Positions 18,104 to 29,685 are shown, numbered from the stretch's first letter. The stretch: 64,000 bases of DNA from Zygaena filipendulae (GCA_907165275.2 OU015675.1:6403501-6467500), one strand, 5' to 3'. Notes: generated from the letters alone by a model not told the origin. Numbers and translations are program-made.

Positions 18104-19145
18104 ATGGTGAGTATTAAGTAATTATTATTGGTTTCATATTGTTAAAAGATAAAAATATGTTAGGCATGTATTTATATGGTTTTCTTTATATTTCAGGAGC
18201 AAAATAAAACACAAAGCAAATGAGTTGCAAACTTTACCCCGGACGAAAAATTTTGCATTTTTTGCAATTTTGCACATTAATTAAACATCGATAATTGAAT
18301 CAAAACTGATCGACGGAAAGTCAGTTTTAAAGAAAAAATGGCCTGGATTTCAGTCACTGACGAGTTCAATAGTAATGCACTTGTATACAAGGTATTGTAT
18401 TACTTGTATATACTTGTATTCTAGTTATTGCTTGTATACACTTTTTGTTAATATAACTAGAACTAATTATATTTTTTTTACTTGCAGCGTGATGTAACTA
18501 CATTAAAAAGAGCATGGGATAACCTTAAGGCTATGGCCCGTAAAAGCAAGGCTATCTTTTAAAAACTAGAGGTAGACCATCAAATCCACCACCTCAACCG
18601 AAGCATAATAAGCATAATAGAAAAGGTAACATTCAATAACAACTCAACAGGGCTAGGCAAAATACCAAGTTGTAATTGAAATCCTTTTATTATAAATGTG
18701 AAACTTAGTTTGTTTATTTGTTACGTTTTCAAACCTTAATGGCTTAACTGATCAACATAAAATTTTGCATACACATTTTCACCGGTACAGAGAAAAACAT
18801 AGGGTACTTTTTATCTGGGAATTCCTGTGGGATCTTTGAGATTTCCACAGGTGAATCTCTGAAACGGTTGAACCTATTTGAACGGGACTTTCTCTGACAA
18901 TTAAATGATGTTATAAGGTGTAAATTATGCTACTTTGGAGTTCTTGCGGAAATTCAGAAACTCAAACGGGTGGAATCGCAGGGCACAGCTAATGTGTGTT
19001 ATAATATGTATTCTAAAATATGTAGTTCTAATGAGTGTATTTTTTTAGTTGGAGACATTAAAACAAGCTGCTGAGAGAGCTGCTGAGTTTGAGGAAGAAA
19101 AAAATTAAGCTATTGTAGATGGCAAAACTAGAGCTAGCTGAATAA
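18104..19145 (+). pseudogene. Myb/SANT-like accessory protein remnant of the Harbinger-like element
   Basis: ATG/GTGAGT near 18104 and a TTTCAG acceptor near 18197 join M to EQNKTQSK-stop-VANFTPDEK, the usual start of Harbinger Myb/SANT partner proteins (family knowledge). A later segment after TTGCAG (18487) reads RDVTTLKRAWDNLKAMARKS, a typical third-helix block, followed by an in-frame stop. Near 19051, TLKQAAERAAEFEEEKN precedes more stops. Multiple stops and an inserted repeat show it is dead. Such proteins normally help the transposase enter the nucleus and bind DNA. Confidence 0.65.
18685..18992 (+). repeat. SINE-like family A copy, plus
   Basis: TTGTTACGTTTTCAAACC, ATAAAATTTTGCATACACA and ATCTGGGAATTCCTGTGGGA precede GGAATCGCAGGGCACAGCTAAT. 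It interrupts the Myb/SANT remnant. Confidence 0.7.
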
Positions 19146-19561
19146 AAAAAAAACTAGAATTATAATAATAAAATTATTTATTTTAAATGAACTAGTTTTA
19201 TTTTATTTATTTAAAATTCAGGCAGGTAGTTGAAGCAGCTGATAGGTGCCTGTATCCAGTTATACATTACTATTTTTCTATCTTTTGTTTCTAATATTTG
19301 TCCAGTCTGTTTTCAAATAATAATTGTAAGGTGCCAAGACTTCTTCCGGTAGCCCATTCCAAGGAGCAACCACTCTGTAAGTAAAAATTGTTATTACACC
19401 ATAAAAAAACAAATAACAAACAAAATCTCAGTATAACCAATTCTTTTTTTATTATTTTATGGTTTTTAATCTATACATTTATACATATAAATAAAATTGA
19501 AGTGTCTGTTTGTGATTCCAAATTAACAGTTTTTCACTCAATGCATATGAAAGTATAATAT

Positions 19562-19926
19562 AATCCTACTAATATTATAAATGTGAAAGTGTGGATGTTT
19601 GGATGTTTAGATGTTTGGATGTTTGTTACTCAATCACGCAAAAACGGCTGAACGGATTTAGATGAAATTTGGCATGCACGTTGTCAGGGGTACAGAGAAG
19701 GACATAGGGTACTTTTTATCCCGGAATTCCCTTCGGTAACTCTGAAATTACCGCGGGTGAAACCGTCTGTCTGTTTGTTCTGTCTTAAACAGCTAGACCG
19801 ATTTTAACGGGACTTTCAGGCAAATAGCTGATGTTATAACGAAGAATAAAACGATTTTAAAAGAAAATCGTTCCTGCGGGGATTCCGAAACTCATGTGGA
19901 GTAAAACCGTGGGGCACAGCTAGTTA
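19562..19926 (+). repeat. SINE-like family A copy, plus, two-part
   Basis: It starts AATCCTACTAATATTATAAATG and contains GGCATGCACGTTGTCAGGGG. It passes through a CCGCGGGTGAAACCGTCTG junction into a second family A-like segment and ends GTGGGGCACAGCTAGT. This looks like two copies fused or inserted end to end. Confidence 0.75.
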
Positions 19927-20932
19927 TTCATAAAAAGTTATCTATACCTAACTAGTTATCTCTAAAAAATCTCTCAACTATGGATTGCCTGAACAAGAAC
20001 CATTACTATTGGGATTTTCTTATGTATATCATTTATGTTAGGTACCGGATATAATATGATCAGAATCACAATCGCAATAGTGATCTATTGTCAGTATAAA
20101 GCAGGAGTTCATCTAATGGTAATGAGATATTGTGAAATGTAGCACACACACAAATTACAGCCAAAACTGTGTCTAATTTGATACTCATACTCACTTGAAG
20201 ATATGGAAACTTCCTTTTCCAAATACTAAAAACTCTCAACAGTATTTTTCGTTTTGATTACTGATATGGCTTTTATTGTACTTTTCTTGACTGTTTGAAT
20301 TAGGACAAGAATGGTGTTAAATGCACATCATTTACCTACTACATAATCACTCACCAAGCAGTATACCTTGCAATACACCTGACAGCTGTTTTAGTGCACT
20401 ACTATAATGAATAAAGCTATCATGAGTTCTGCTAGGCCATCGAGCTACAACTTTAAAAAATCCAAATTCGGGCCTGTTACTGCCTGAACATTAAAAGAAA
20501 ACAATCCTCTTCTATGATATTCCACCAGGACTTCTTATTTTAATATGTGTAGCACATGACACCTGGAAGTCCAGCAATTCGTAAACTCAATAAAATCTTC
20601 TAGGTCAGACATGCTTTGCTAATTACTGTGACGTGATCGACGCCCTAAAAGTTTAAAAAATCCAACTTTGGTTTTGAAATTTTAATAACAAAAACAAACA
20701 TAACCTTACTTTTCAATGTCAAAAATCTCCAATTAAGTCTTAAGTAAGGGTCAGCCGTCACTTAAAGTTAATCATCATTAAACGTGATTAATGGAGGATT
20801 AACTGTCTCTGAGAGTGAATTTTTTTTAATCCTTACTTAAAATCCGTTAAGTAACCATTAAATCGACTCTGAGTGCGGCGGTTGGTTAAATAAACCAAAG
20901 AGTATGAGGTACGAAACATTATGCGCATGATA

Positions 20933-21330
20933 TACAGGTTGTCCCGTAAATCGACGTCAAGCCAGAATCAGATAATAACTAAGCTACGTCATAACAGCTG
21001 TCAACAGAAAAATATAAAAATCTTTGCTATGCCTATTTAAAAAAGGACAGTCATTAAAAACTGACGAAAGCAATAATTTTGAAAACTTCATTGGCAAAAA
21101 CTTAAATTATAAGCAGTAGTTTTCAGAAACACTATTCAGGATTACACAATAAGAAGAAAATTGAAAAAAAGTTAAGGTTTGTAGCAACAGGAGTAAAAGA
21201 ACCGTCGCAGGGTGTTAATTTTTATAATTTTTATATATTTTAATGATTATTTTTTTTACGTTTTTCTATTAAGTTATACTTAGCCTATCACCCGGTTCTG
21301 GCTCGACGTCGATTTACGGGACGCCCTGTA
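20933..21330. mobile_element. MITE with TACAGG..CCTGTA ends
   Basis: TACAGGTTGTCCCGTAAATCG on the left is mirrored by CGATTTACGGGACGCCCTGTA on the right, with inverted repeats of about 35 bp continuing through GACGTC and GCCAGAA. The interior is AT-rich and non-coding. It starts about 50 bp after the Harbinger-like element. Confidence 0.8.
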
Positions 21331-21895
21331 TGTTATACTATCCACTACCCAAACGATGACAAAAGTAGGTACTCCTCAATTTGCGAGTCAACAGCTCAAC
21401 TCAATTGACGCTGAATGATGGCGAGTGTTGAGGAGTATTTGGGACGCGTCAAATATTCCACTGATAGATATTGACTTGCCGGTCGGTATAACTGGCGAAG
21501 AAACAAATTATTTTGCTTTCTGCCAGCCGATGACCCGGTTTTTGCTGATAGGGATGAAGAACTTCTTGAATGATCATTGCTTTTAAATTTTATCAGCCAC
21601 AATTTAACTAATCTACACTAATATTACAAAGAGATAAAGTTTGTAAGTTTTGATTTAGGGGTAATCTCTGGAACTCCTGAACCGATTCTAATTTATTTTT
21701 TTTCACTGGCGGTAGAGTATCCATTGCTGTGAAGGTTGCATGAGGGTGACACGAAAGAAATCACTTGAGACTTGAGTCTTTTTTAGCAAAAGGAACGTTT
21801 CTTGTCTGATACGACGATGATGAGTAGCAATAAAGATAGGATACTGTCATTAAATATTTATCTATGGCACAATTGAATCCAAAATGAACACTTAC

Positions 21896-21957
21896 TTTAA
21901 AGCTGAATGGAGTTTGGTCGCTTTTGATATGAACTCCTCCCACATCGGCGCACTGTT
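21896..21957 (-). CDS. mim: mim/MTSS1-like gene, most N-terminal exon found
   Basis: The acceptor TTAACAG is at 21958-21959 and the donor AAA/GTAAGT at 21894-21895. It gives 20 codons plus two bases. NSAPMWEEFISKATKLHSAL aligns with Drosophila mim NTSPLWEDFVAKATKLHSCL. Joined to the exon at 15346 it reads HSALK-SALVAIAAFLDAF without a frame break. The expected preceding residues (ALGSLFQQIINDMK-like, with the start Met) are not in this exon. Confidence 0.92.
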
Positions 21958-23359
21958 CTGTTAACAAAAAGAAAATGAATTGTTTAAAGCGGTATCAAAG
22001 AAAACAATTAAATAGAGCGAAATAAAACTAAAATACGAAAAAACAAACATTGTGATTATACTATATATTTAATTAAATGAATTTCTAGCTTTGTCTTTAT
22101 ACATCAAACCTTTCTTTAATCACGTATCTGAGAATACGTCATAATCCCTTATTTATCGCGATCATATTTTGGCTTGGACCTAATATCTATACCTAATTAT
22201 TATATCCGAAATTCATACTGCTAATACTAAAGCGCTTTAAAATTTCATAGGTTTTAAAAACCAATTTTTCTTTACAAATCCTCATAAACCATATTGCTTA
22301 ACATTCAACATCAAACACCACATCAATTCAAATCGGTATTACAGTTTCGACCGAGCATAATCAGTGGCAGTGTGTGTGAAAAATATCCTATTGTCTTTAA
22401 CTGACAAATGATAGAGCTGACATTAAATAACCTGAGCCCGTAATTAGCCCCAGAGACACTCGAATACCAACTCAAAATACAGACTGTTACAGTTCAAAAT
22501 GGAACATGTTACCATCGAGCTGTTTCTCGGGTTTTTATGAGTGATGGACAAACGGACGGCACCAATTTGCCTGATATTGTACGCTGAACGTATACAGGAT
22601 AGGTGTAATGTTATACGTTACGAATTGAAGTCATGTTGCCTTAGAATTGTCAGTCCTTTTACACAGTTCTAAAACTTAAACTAATAAAATAGATCATTTG
22701 TCTCGTCCTTTATAAATATTCAACGCGTCATCAAAAAGTCTATCTATATAGAAATAACCTAAAATCAAATTAACATATCTGGGCGACTGATGTTTATATA
22801 CTCGGTGTTATAAAATTTACTTACAGAGCCATCTGTTATTAAATAGCTAAGGTGAAACCTATAACCAAACCAAATTTAAAAGTAAAGAATTTCACCCAAA
22901 CCGTCACAGCCGTTTTCAAATACGTACGAAGTCAAAGTCAAATCATTTATTCAACAACAACTGCTAGTTTAAAGTAAAAAGATTTCTGTACAGATTCGGA
23001 CATCATGGGTCAAAATATGTACCTACCAGCGCGTTTTCAATAGAACCACGAAGAAATACATGAACTCGTTGGTCTGCCGCCGATGGATGGACAAAAGACG
23101 CAAAAAGCACGCTCGATCCAGTTCGCACTTTCCGATAAGACGTCGCGGGTCACCGGCTGAACGGTCGTGATTCGTGAACTCAAAGCGAGACCCGAATCTA
23201 GACCGAGGACAATATCCGGTTTGAGATATTTTAATATCACAACAACACTTATATTCTTTGAACTCGCCAGCATCGTAAATAGGAGGCATGAAGGAGGCAT
23301 GCAACTTTTATGTCTACACATATTATTATTATTATTTTTGTTATAACCGAAAAGAACTA
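21958..23359. other. AT-rich stretch, nothing recognised
   Basis: This is the upstream side of mim. I see no gene, no clear splice-framed exon and no strong repeat. Open frames near 23023-23321 have no domain content. Confidence 0.5.
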
Positions 23360-23764
23360 TACAGGTGAATTTTTAAGACGGAACAGTAAGGGCAGGGTAC
23401 CTTAACTGTTATAGTTACAGGATAACGCTTTTAGGAGACTATCCATAAATTTTTAAGATATTCTGAACTGCAAATTACAGATTTTGGAGAAAATGTAGGT
23501 ACAGTCAGCAAGAAAATTGTCATTTACACAAAAACTTTTTATGATGCCAATCGATCCTGTTTCTTATAAGGATCAAAAGTATCTACTGGACCGACAGTTT
23601 TTTTGCGATTTCTGACATTTCTAGTACTCAAAGCTCAGTTGTAGTGTAAATTCAGTTCAGAATATTTTAAAAATTTATGGATAGTCTCCTAAAAGCGTTT
23701 TCCTGTAACTATAACGTTTAAGGTACCTTGCCCTTACTGTCCCGTCTCAAAAATTCACCCTGTA
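23360..23764. mobile_element. Long-armed foldback MITE, TACAGG..CCTGTA ends
   Basis: The arms are about 110 bp each: TTTTTAAGACGGAACAGTAAG, GGTACCTTAA, GTTATAGTTACAGGA and CTTTTAGGAGACTATCCATA on the left are mirrored with few changes on the right. Unique centre about 180 bp. Non-coding. Confidence 0.9.
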
Positions 23765-23889
23765 TTCGTTAAGATTATCAACACTACCTAACGAAAAATG
23801 CAACAGCATAAACATGTACAATTTAAAAAAACTATACGTCAAAACCTTGATAATAGCCTACTAGCCCAGCAGACACTGTAAAGGTAAAT

Positions 23890-24126
23890 TGGACGCAGAT
23901 AAGCAATAACATGTTAACCCACAAACTTAAGTTAGAGATTCAGAACGATTTATTGAGAGTTAGGGAACATTTTTTTATTGTGTGTTTATATTATTACATT
24001 GCTTAAATATGTAACTAAATATTTAACATAAAAAATGTTGACACAAAATTGCGCTAAACTTTTAAAACACGATTTACTCAAAATTTCTCCAGTGTGGGTT
24101 AACACACTATTGCTTATCTATGACCA
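23890..24126 (+). mobile_element. MITE family C, copy 1
   Basis: TGGACGCAGATAAGCAATAAC begins it and TATTGCTTATCTATGACCA ends it, with imperfect inverted repeats of about 34 bp. Flanking AT/AT fits a 2-bp target duplication, although the local AATT is ambiguous. Other copies are at 28561, 29354 and 35819. Confidence 0.85.
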
Positions 24127-24905
24127 ATTATGGGTTCATTATGACAGTTTTATAGATGGGCAATCGACCAGGCATAAACCCAATTAAAGCCCCTACTTTT
24201 CCAGACTTTTATCGGGTTTAAACCTGGGCGCTTGGGTTGAATGCCCATCTATAGACAGTTTCTTTCTCTGTATCTCAATCTAACTGCAATAAGGGACCGA
24301 TTCCTCACCATACTCTAGGTATTCATAATTACTTCAAAACAAAACCACTGTATAACAAGTCAATTGTGTCCTTGTTGGTACTTATTTATTTTTAAAACAA
24401 GCCCTTCACAATCTCATGGGGTCTTTTATTATCGTACGCTATTGAATTCACTCCCGCTTCTGATTGTTAGAAGTGTCACGTGGCGACCCGGCGGCGGCTT
24501 ACATCACAAGGACTTTTGAGTAAGCCGACAGAAAAAGTTCAAGTGGAAAAATAGCCTTTAAATCATTCGTACACGTCTAAGGAGACACAATTAGTGAGTT
24601 TTGACAAGATGGCCCTTGGTTATAGCAGACACAAATAAACAATGACTATACTCACACTTGTTTAACCACAAAACAAGATGATATTTCTAGATATAATATA
24701 CATATAGTGACTAACAAAGAACTGTACAACCATATTAAATGAATGGTTAGTTGAAAAAAAAATGGCTAAATAATTCCGTAAACTGATTTTAGAAACATGT
24801 TTATTCTTAATGAACACTTATACAAATAAAGATCAAAAAATTACGTAAGTAAAGAAAGATAAAAAATATTCAACTCCCATCAGAAAACTTACCGCATTAT
24901 CCATA

Positions 24906-25090
24906 TTTGCGAATATTATAAATGCGAAAGTAACAATAATAATTCTGTCAATTTACCTTTTCACGACTCAAATACTCAACTGATCATGCACATATGTACG
25001 TTGTCAGGGGTACTGCAAAGTACTTTATCCCGGAATTCCCGCACGAACTCCTCAATGAACGCGAGTAAAACCGCGAGGAAGGGGTAGTAT
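24906..25090 (+). repeat. SINE-like family A copy, plus, degenerate
   Basis: GCGAATATTATAAATGCGAA, TACGTTGTCAGGGGTACTG and CCCGGAATTCCCGCACGAA lead to AAAACCGCGAGGAAGGGGTAGT. Confidence 0.6.
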
Positions 25091-25132
25091 AATCTTAAGT
25101 TAATCGTTCACTTCATTTTAGTTTCCACGGAA

Positions 25133-25267
25133 ACAAACCTTAAGGTTGCCTTGAAAAGATTGCCTCTAGCCATAAGGCCGCCTTTTGCTCTGTATTTACT
25201 TTTTATCTGTTTTATTTTTTATTTTCTCTTCTGGGGCAATAAAGCATATTTGATTTGATTTGATAAG
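25133..25267 (+). repeat. LINE-type 3' tail
   Basis: AAGGTTGCCTTGAAAAGATTGC, CATAAGGCCGCCTTTTG, GGCAATAAAGCATATTTG and a short (ATTTG)n tail mark a retroelement 3' end. The same 3' end is at 55515-55655. No coding part is attached. Confidence 0.65.
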
Positions 25268-25329
25268 ATATGCTTTAAGGTAATAACATTTCGTGTGCTT
25301 TTTGTATCAAGTTTTGGTATATCTTCAAA

Positions 25330-25546
25330 CTAGCTGTGCCCCGCGGTTTCACCCGCGGTAAGTTCGGAGTTCCCGCGGGAATTCCGGGATAAAAAGTACC
25401 CTATGTCCTTCTCTGTACTCCTGACAACGTGCATGCCAAATTCCATCCAAATCCGTTCAGCCGTTTTTGCGTGATTGAGTAACAAACATCCAAACATCTA
25501 AACATCCACACTTTCAAATTTATAATATTAGTAGGATTAGAGTTGA
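25330..25546 (-). repeat. SINE-like family A copy, minus, well preserved
   Basis: ACTAGCTGTGCCCCGCGGTTTC starts it; CCGCGGGAATTCCGGGATAAA and AGTAACAAACATCCAAACATC follow; it ends AATATTAGTAGGATT. Confidence 0.85.
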
Positions 25547-25823
25547 ATTTTAAGAATTTCAGTTTGTAAATTTGATTTGATTCTAATGCAAAAACAAATA
25601 TGTATTTACGTCTCGCGTTACATAATAGGTAGAATACTCGTATGAATAGAAGAATCCTACTATCGAGAGACCTTTGATTTTACCAACGTCAACATTGTCA
25701 TGGTCAATAGCATATCGACAATCACGTAATCCACACAAAGCATATTATGTAGCGAAACAGCAAAAACGGTTGTACACAAATTGTTAATTCATCGTCAATT
25801 ATAGATTTAATAATACAACTTTA

Positions 25824-26300
25824 ATACCACAGAGCGAATAAATTAACCAGAGAGTGCATGTAGGCGGGGCAGGCGCGCCACCGTTGCAAAGAAAGTTAGA
25901 GCAAATGCTCTAACTTGCTCAAAACTTCTTTTGCTGCCATCCCAAATATATTTACCACATTATTCGCAAAACTGTGAATTTTGAACAGTGACTAAGTAAA
26001 AACATAACCATATAGCGTTTAACACATTTCTTTACGTTAATTAATGCTGAGTTGGTGACCCTTTCGGCAGAGCATGCAAGAGATATTATCTATGTTTCTT
26101 TAGATTAGGCACTGTTGATGTTTGTTTCTTTTTCTTGTGTGTTGTGCTGAAATAAATGTATTTTCTTCTTCTTCTTCTTCTTCTTATTGCGTGATGAATA
26201 GTTTTATGTGCAAAAATCACCCGGCGACACTGGTTTTCATCTGTTTTCATACTAAACTAAGCTGATGTCCCTTCTATCTGTTATTTTGTGTTCTGTGTTT
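25824..26300 (+). mobile_element. MITE family D with nested SINE-like insert
   Basis: TACCACAGAGCGAATAAATTAA begins it. The body AGGCGGGGCAGGCGCGC, GCTCTAACTT and CACCCGGCGACACTGG matches 51010-51341. Between about 26043 and 26187 it is interrupted by the SINE-like family E copy, which the 51010 copy lacks. Confidence 0.8.
26043..26187 (+). repeat. SINE-like family E copy with (CTT)n tail
   Basis: GAGTTGGTGACCCTTTCGGC, CATGCAAGAGATATTATC and TTGTGTTGTGCTGAAATAAATG end in TTCTTCTTCTTCTTCTTCTT. It is nested in the family D MITE. Confidence 0.8.
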
Positions 26301-27539
26301 AATACCATCAGATACGTAACTTCTAAGATGACGTGTTCTAGAGTTTAACTCATATAATGTCAAGTTTTAGCTTCACAGGTTTCAAGAGTTCATATTTAGT
26401 CAAATGGATTTACTCATTCAATGAAATGAAATTTCAATACATGGATTTCTAATCCTCTCATTTCAATAGCAACAACAACTACTTAACACGTTTAAGTTCA
26501 GTATATAAAAATTACAGAGATCAAAGTTAAACATACAATAACAAACTTGGCCGGTCCCACCGATTACCATGCGAGTTCCGACCCTTCCCCAATTTCACTC
26601 ATGATAAAACCTCTAACGTCTTTAATACCTTGAACTTTTGTGGAAACTTGGTAAGGAATATCTCGAACCTTCCTTCCCGACCAAATCTTATAAAATCTAC
26701 GCTCACGTACGTAGGTAACTGTCGGATTAATCCCTTCTGATTACACACGGTTTGGTTATTGCTAATTGTTTTCGGAACAAGTTTAAAACGGTAGAGAAAA
26801 CTGTAAAAAAAAATCCGACTTTTAGTTTAGGACAGAAAAAAACAAAACTAAACTTCAGATGCGGAACATAGTTCTGAACATAAAAACCATAAGGGGCATC
26901 TTTAATGCACTAGTTATTGAGAATTTTACTATGGAAATGACAGGCATTGCCAAAGCAAAATTGTCAATAGTGTTAGTAAAGACGGGCTCTAAAATGCGGC
27001 CATAGTAAATTTCAATACGAAAATTTCACCGTGTGTAGAAAGGCACCAAAATAAAATTAAATAATCACGTACCTATGAAATAATAAATTGAGTTACTAAA
27101 TTCAGCTCGTTTAATTTAAAACCACTGATCGACCTTTTAAATACACATTGATAACCTAACTACTTTTACAAGAAATTTTCTTTTTCAAGAAATGTTCACT
27201 TATCGTGCAAACTCGAAAATATGACTGCAGCATGCTAAATGCATTCTTGCGTCGGTTGCAAGGACAGGGAAATGTCGTTACCCATTAAGTCAACCGTTAT
27301 AAGATCAAGCTTAACCCTTACAGGTTTCTTAATTCTTTCACATTACATGCATATTATATGCTCGAGTATAACACGTGTGCTATTTACTTTTCTCTTGTCT
27401 CTGTAAAGAAACTTATCTAAGTGGAACACTTGAACTCCTTAACCGTTCGTAAGAGTTTCGTAAGTTCGATGTAGATTTCTAACTCTTGTCTGTAAGATAA
27501 ATCCTTGCTTCGCGTTACTTTAATTTATCCATCCATATA
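26301..27539. other. AT-rich stretch, nothing recognised
   Basis: I see no framed exon and no strong repeat boundary here. A GGAATTTCAATAC-like palindromic patch near 26430 is short. Confidence 0.45.
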
Positions 27540-27776
27540 CATATCTAATATATGTAAATCACGTGTCACGTTGTTTGTCCGCGATGGACTCCTAAACTAC
27601 TGAACGGATTTTGATAAAATTTTGCAACCATTTATAATATGGTCCAACTTAAAAGATAGGATAGTTTTTATCCCGGAATTCCCTCGGGAACTGAAGGACA
27701 TAGAGTACTTTTTTCCCGCAACCTCCGCGGGAACTCCGAAATTACCGCGGATGAAATCGCGAGGGACAGCTAGTCT
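27540..27776 (+). repeat. SINE-like family A copy, tandem unit 1
   Basis: AATCACGTGTCACGTTGTTTG, GAACGGATTTTGATAAAATT and GGATGAAATCGCGAGGGACAGC then TAGT. Units 2 and 3 follow head-to-tail. Confidence 0.8.
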
Positions 27777-27782
27777 AATATC

Positions 27783-27972
27783 TAATACTTATATATAAAT
27801 CACGTGTCACGTTGTTTGTCCGCGATGGACTCCGAAACTACTGAACGGATTTTGATAAAATTTTGTAACCATTCATAAAATGGTCCAACTTAAAAGATAG
27901 GATAGTTTTTATCCCGGAATTCCCGCGGGAACTCCAAAATCACCGCAGGTGAAACCGCGGGCGACAGCTAGT
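27783..27972 (+). repeat. SINE-like family A copy, tandem unit 2
   Basis: It repeats unit 1 almost exactly through AATCACGTGTCACGTTG and GTCCAACTTAAAAGATAG, and ends CCGCGGGCGACAGCTAGT. Unit 1 carries an extra segment of about 45 bases (CTGAAGGACATAGAGTAC). Confidence 0.85.
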
Positions 27973-27974
27973 AA

Positions 27975-28165
27975 ATTATAAAACAAAGTCCTCCGCCGTG
28001 TCTGTCTGTCTGTTCGCGTTAAACATAAAAAACTACTCAACGGATTTTCATGCGTTTAACACCAATAGAGTGATTCAAGAGGAACGTTTATTAGTATAGG
28101 TCACTCTGGAATTTCTGCGGGAACTCCCGAAATTACCGCGGGTGAAACCGCGGGGGACAGCTGGC
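27975..28165 (+). repeat. SINE-like family A copy, tandem unit 3, divergent
   Basis: GTGTCTGTCTGTCTGTTCGCG and AACGGATTTTCATGCGTTTAA lead to GTGAAACCGCGGGGGACAGC. It is a different subtype, shared with 35490 and 36190. Confidence 0.75.
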
Positions 28166-28560
28166 CATGTTATAAAATGTTCCATTACCCTTCTTCATGT
28201 AAAAAACCAAAAAAATAATCATAAGAGTCAAAAAAATTCAAAATATGCATTTTCATAAAAAAAAATTAAAACTCGACTATCTCGAAAACGGTTAAGTTAA
28301 GGATGGGGGGTTCCATAGTGAAATCATTCAGAAATTATGTGTACTACACGCCCTTAACGGATCTAGGTCGACTTTTCCTGTAACCTTTTCCTGAATGCTG
28401 GTAAACGCTCTCCAATGCATAGTTTAATGGAAACATATAACAATTACTTTTATACTATTGACATTACGTCTGTTCGTGTTGGAGTGTACAAGGGTATGTT
28501 ATTGGATGTGCTCCGTGGTGCCGTATAACTTGTAAAACTGAGAGACCGTAATACCATAGT

Positions 28561-28809
28561 TGGACGCAGGTGGGCAGTGATGTGTTAGCCCACAAACTTA
28601 AGTTATTGATTCAGAACGATTTATTGAGAGTTAGGGAGCATTTTTAATTTTTTTTTTTTTTTTAAGTGTTTACCTTATTATATTGCTTAAATTTTTAACT
28701 AAATATTTAACATAAAAACGTTGACACAAAATGACGCTAAACTTTTAAAACACGATTTACGCAAAATTTCTCCAGTGTGGGTTGACACACTATTGCTTAT
28801 CTGTGTCCA
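28561..28809 (+). mobile_element. MITE family C, copy 2
   Basis: TGGACGCAGGTGGGCAGTGATG to TTGCTTATCTGTGTCCA. Flanks GT/GT. It is longer than the other copies because of a poly(T) tract near 28645. Confidence 0.85.
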
Positions 28810-29353
28810 GTTAGCTTTAAACTTCTTAAGTTTTGTAAATGCACAACCACTTCTCAGTATATATTATTTTTTTCTAGTAACTTGTGGTTAATGGTTTTGG
28901 TGGTACAATTAGTAAATTTAACTAAGTAAGTTACTACAAGTATATATTGTACACACTGTTTATTAGCCCAATAAATTGAAAAAAAAAAAAAAAAAAAAAA
29001 CCCTGTATACGCAAGAGTGACAGCTGCAGCTGTTTTGTAATACTTTAGAACACAATATTATTAGATCAAAACACTTCGGTAACAGTTTTATTTACATATT
29101 TAACGAAGATGTAAAATAAATCCCATCTGCTTTCAAGTCTGTTTCATTGGATTTGCGAAAGTCATCACCTAGTTTCGTACATATATAAGTTGATGTAAAC
29201 AATTTGTTTTACGTTAACATAAACACTGCAGGTTCACTTTGAAGCCGACAGCGGGGAGTTTTATTGTGTAACCGCAATTTATTCGATTACACAGATACAT
29301 AACGGTGCAGTGTGCGGTTTACGTTGACTAATAGAATTTAGAGTAACTTTAAA

Positions 29354-29590
29354 TGGACATAGATAAGCAATAGTGTGTTAACCCACACTGGAGAAATTTT
29401 GAGTAGATTAAAGATTTAAAATTATAGCGCCATTTTGTTTCAACATTTTTATGTTCAATATTTAGTTACATATTGAAACAATGTAATAAGGTAAACACAT
29501 AATTAAAAAACGTTCTCTAACTCTCAATAAATCGTTCTGAATCAATAACTTCATTTTGTTGGTTAACATGTTATTGCTTATCTACGTCCA
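29354..29590 (-). mobile_element. MITE family C, copy 3 (reverse)
   Basis: TGGACATAGATAAGCAATAG to TGCTTATCTACGTCCA. Flanks AA/AA. Orientation is opposite to copies 1 and 2, judged by the ATCGTTCTGAATCAATAA end. Confidence 0.85.
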
Positions 29591-29685
29591 AATAGTTCTC
29601 AACTTTACAGTAACTTTCAAAAAGGTCTATGTCAGCTGACCTTTCTTGATGCGAGTGACACATAATAATCTATACTAATATTAGC

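Larger units (their letters stand above)
17452..20881 (+). mobile_element. Harbinger-like DNA transposon, non-autonomous or decayed
   Basis: The left end CCGCCGCACTCAGAGTCG and the right end CGACTCTGAGTGCGGCGG are perfect 18-bp inverted repeats, 3.4 kb apart. Flanks TTA (left) and TTG (right) could be a mutated 3-bp TTA duplication. Inside is a broken Myb/SANT-type accessory gene but no recognisable transposase. Two family A repeats and a GC-rich foldback have been added or carried. A short relative with the same ends is at 48921-49032. Confidence 0.7.
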
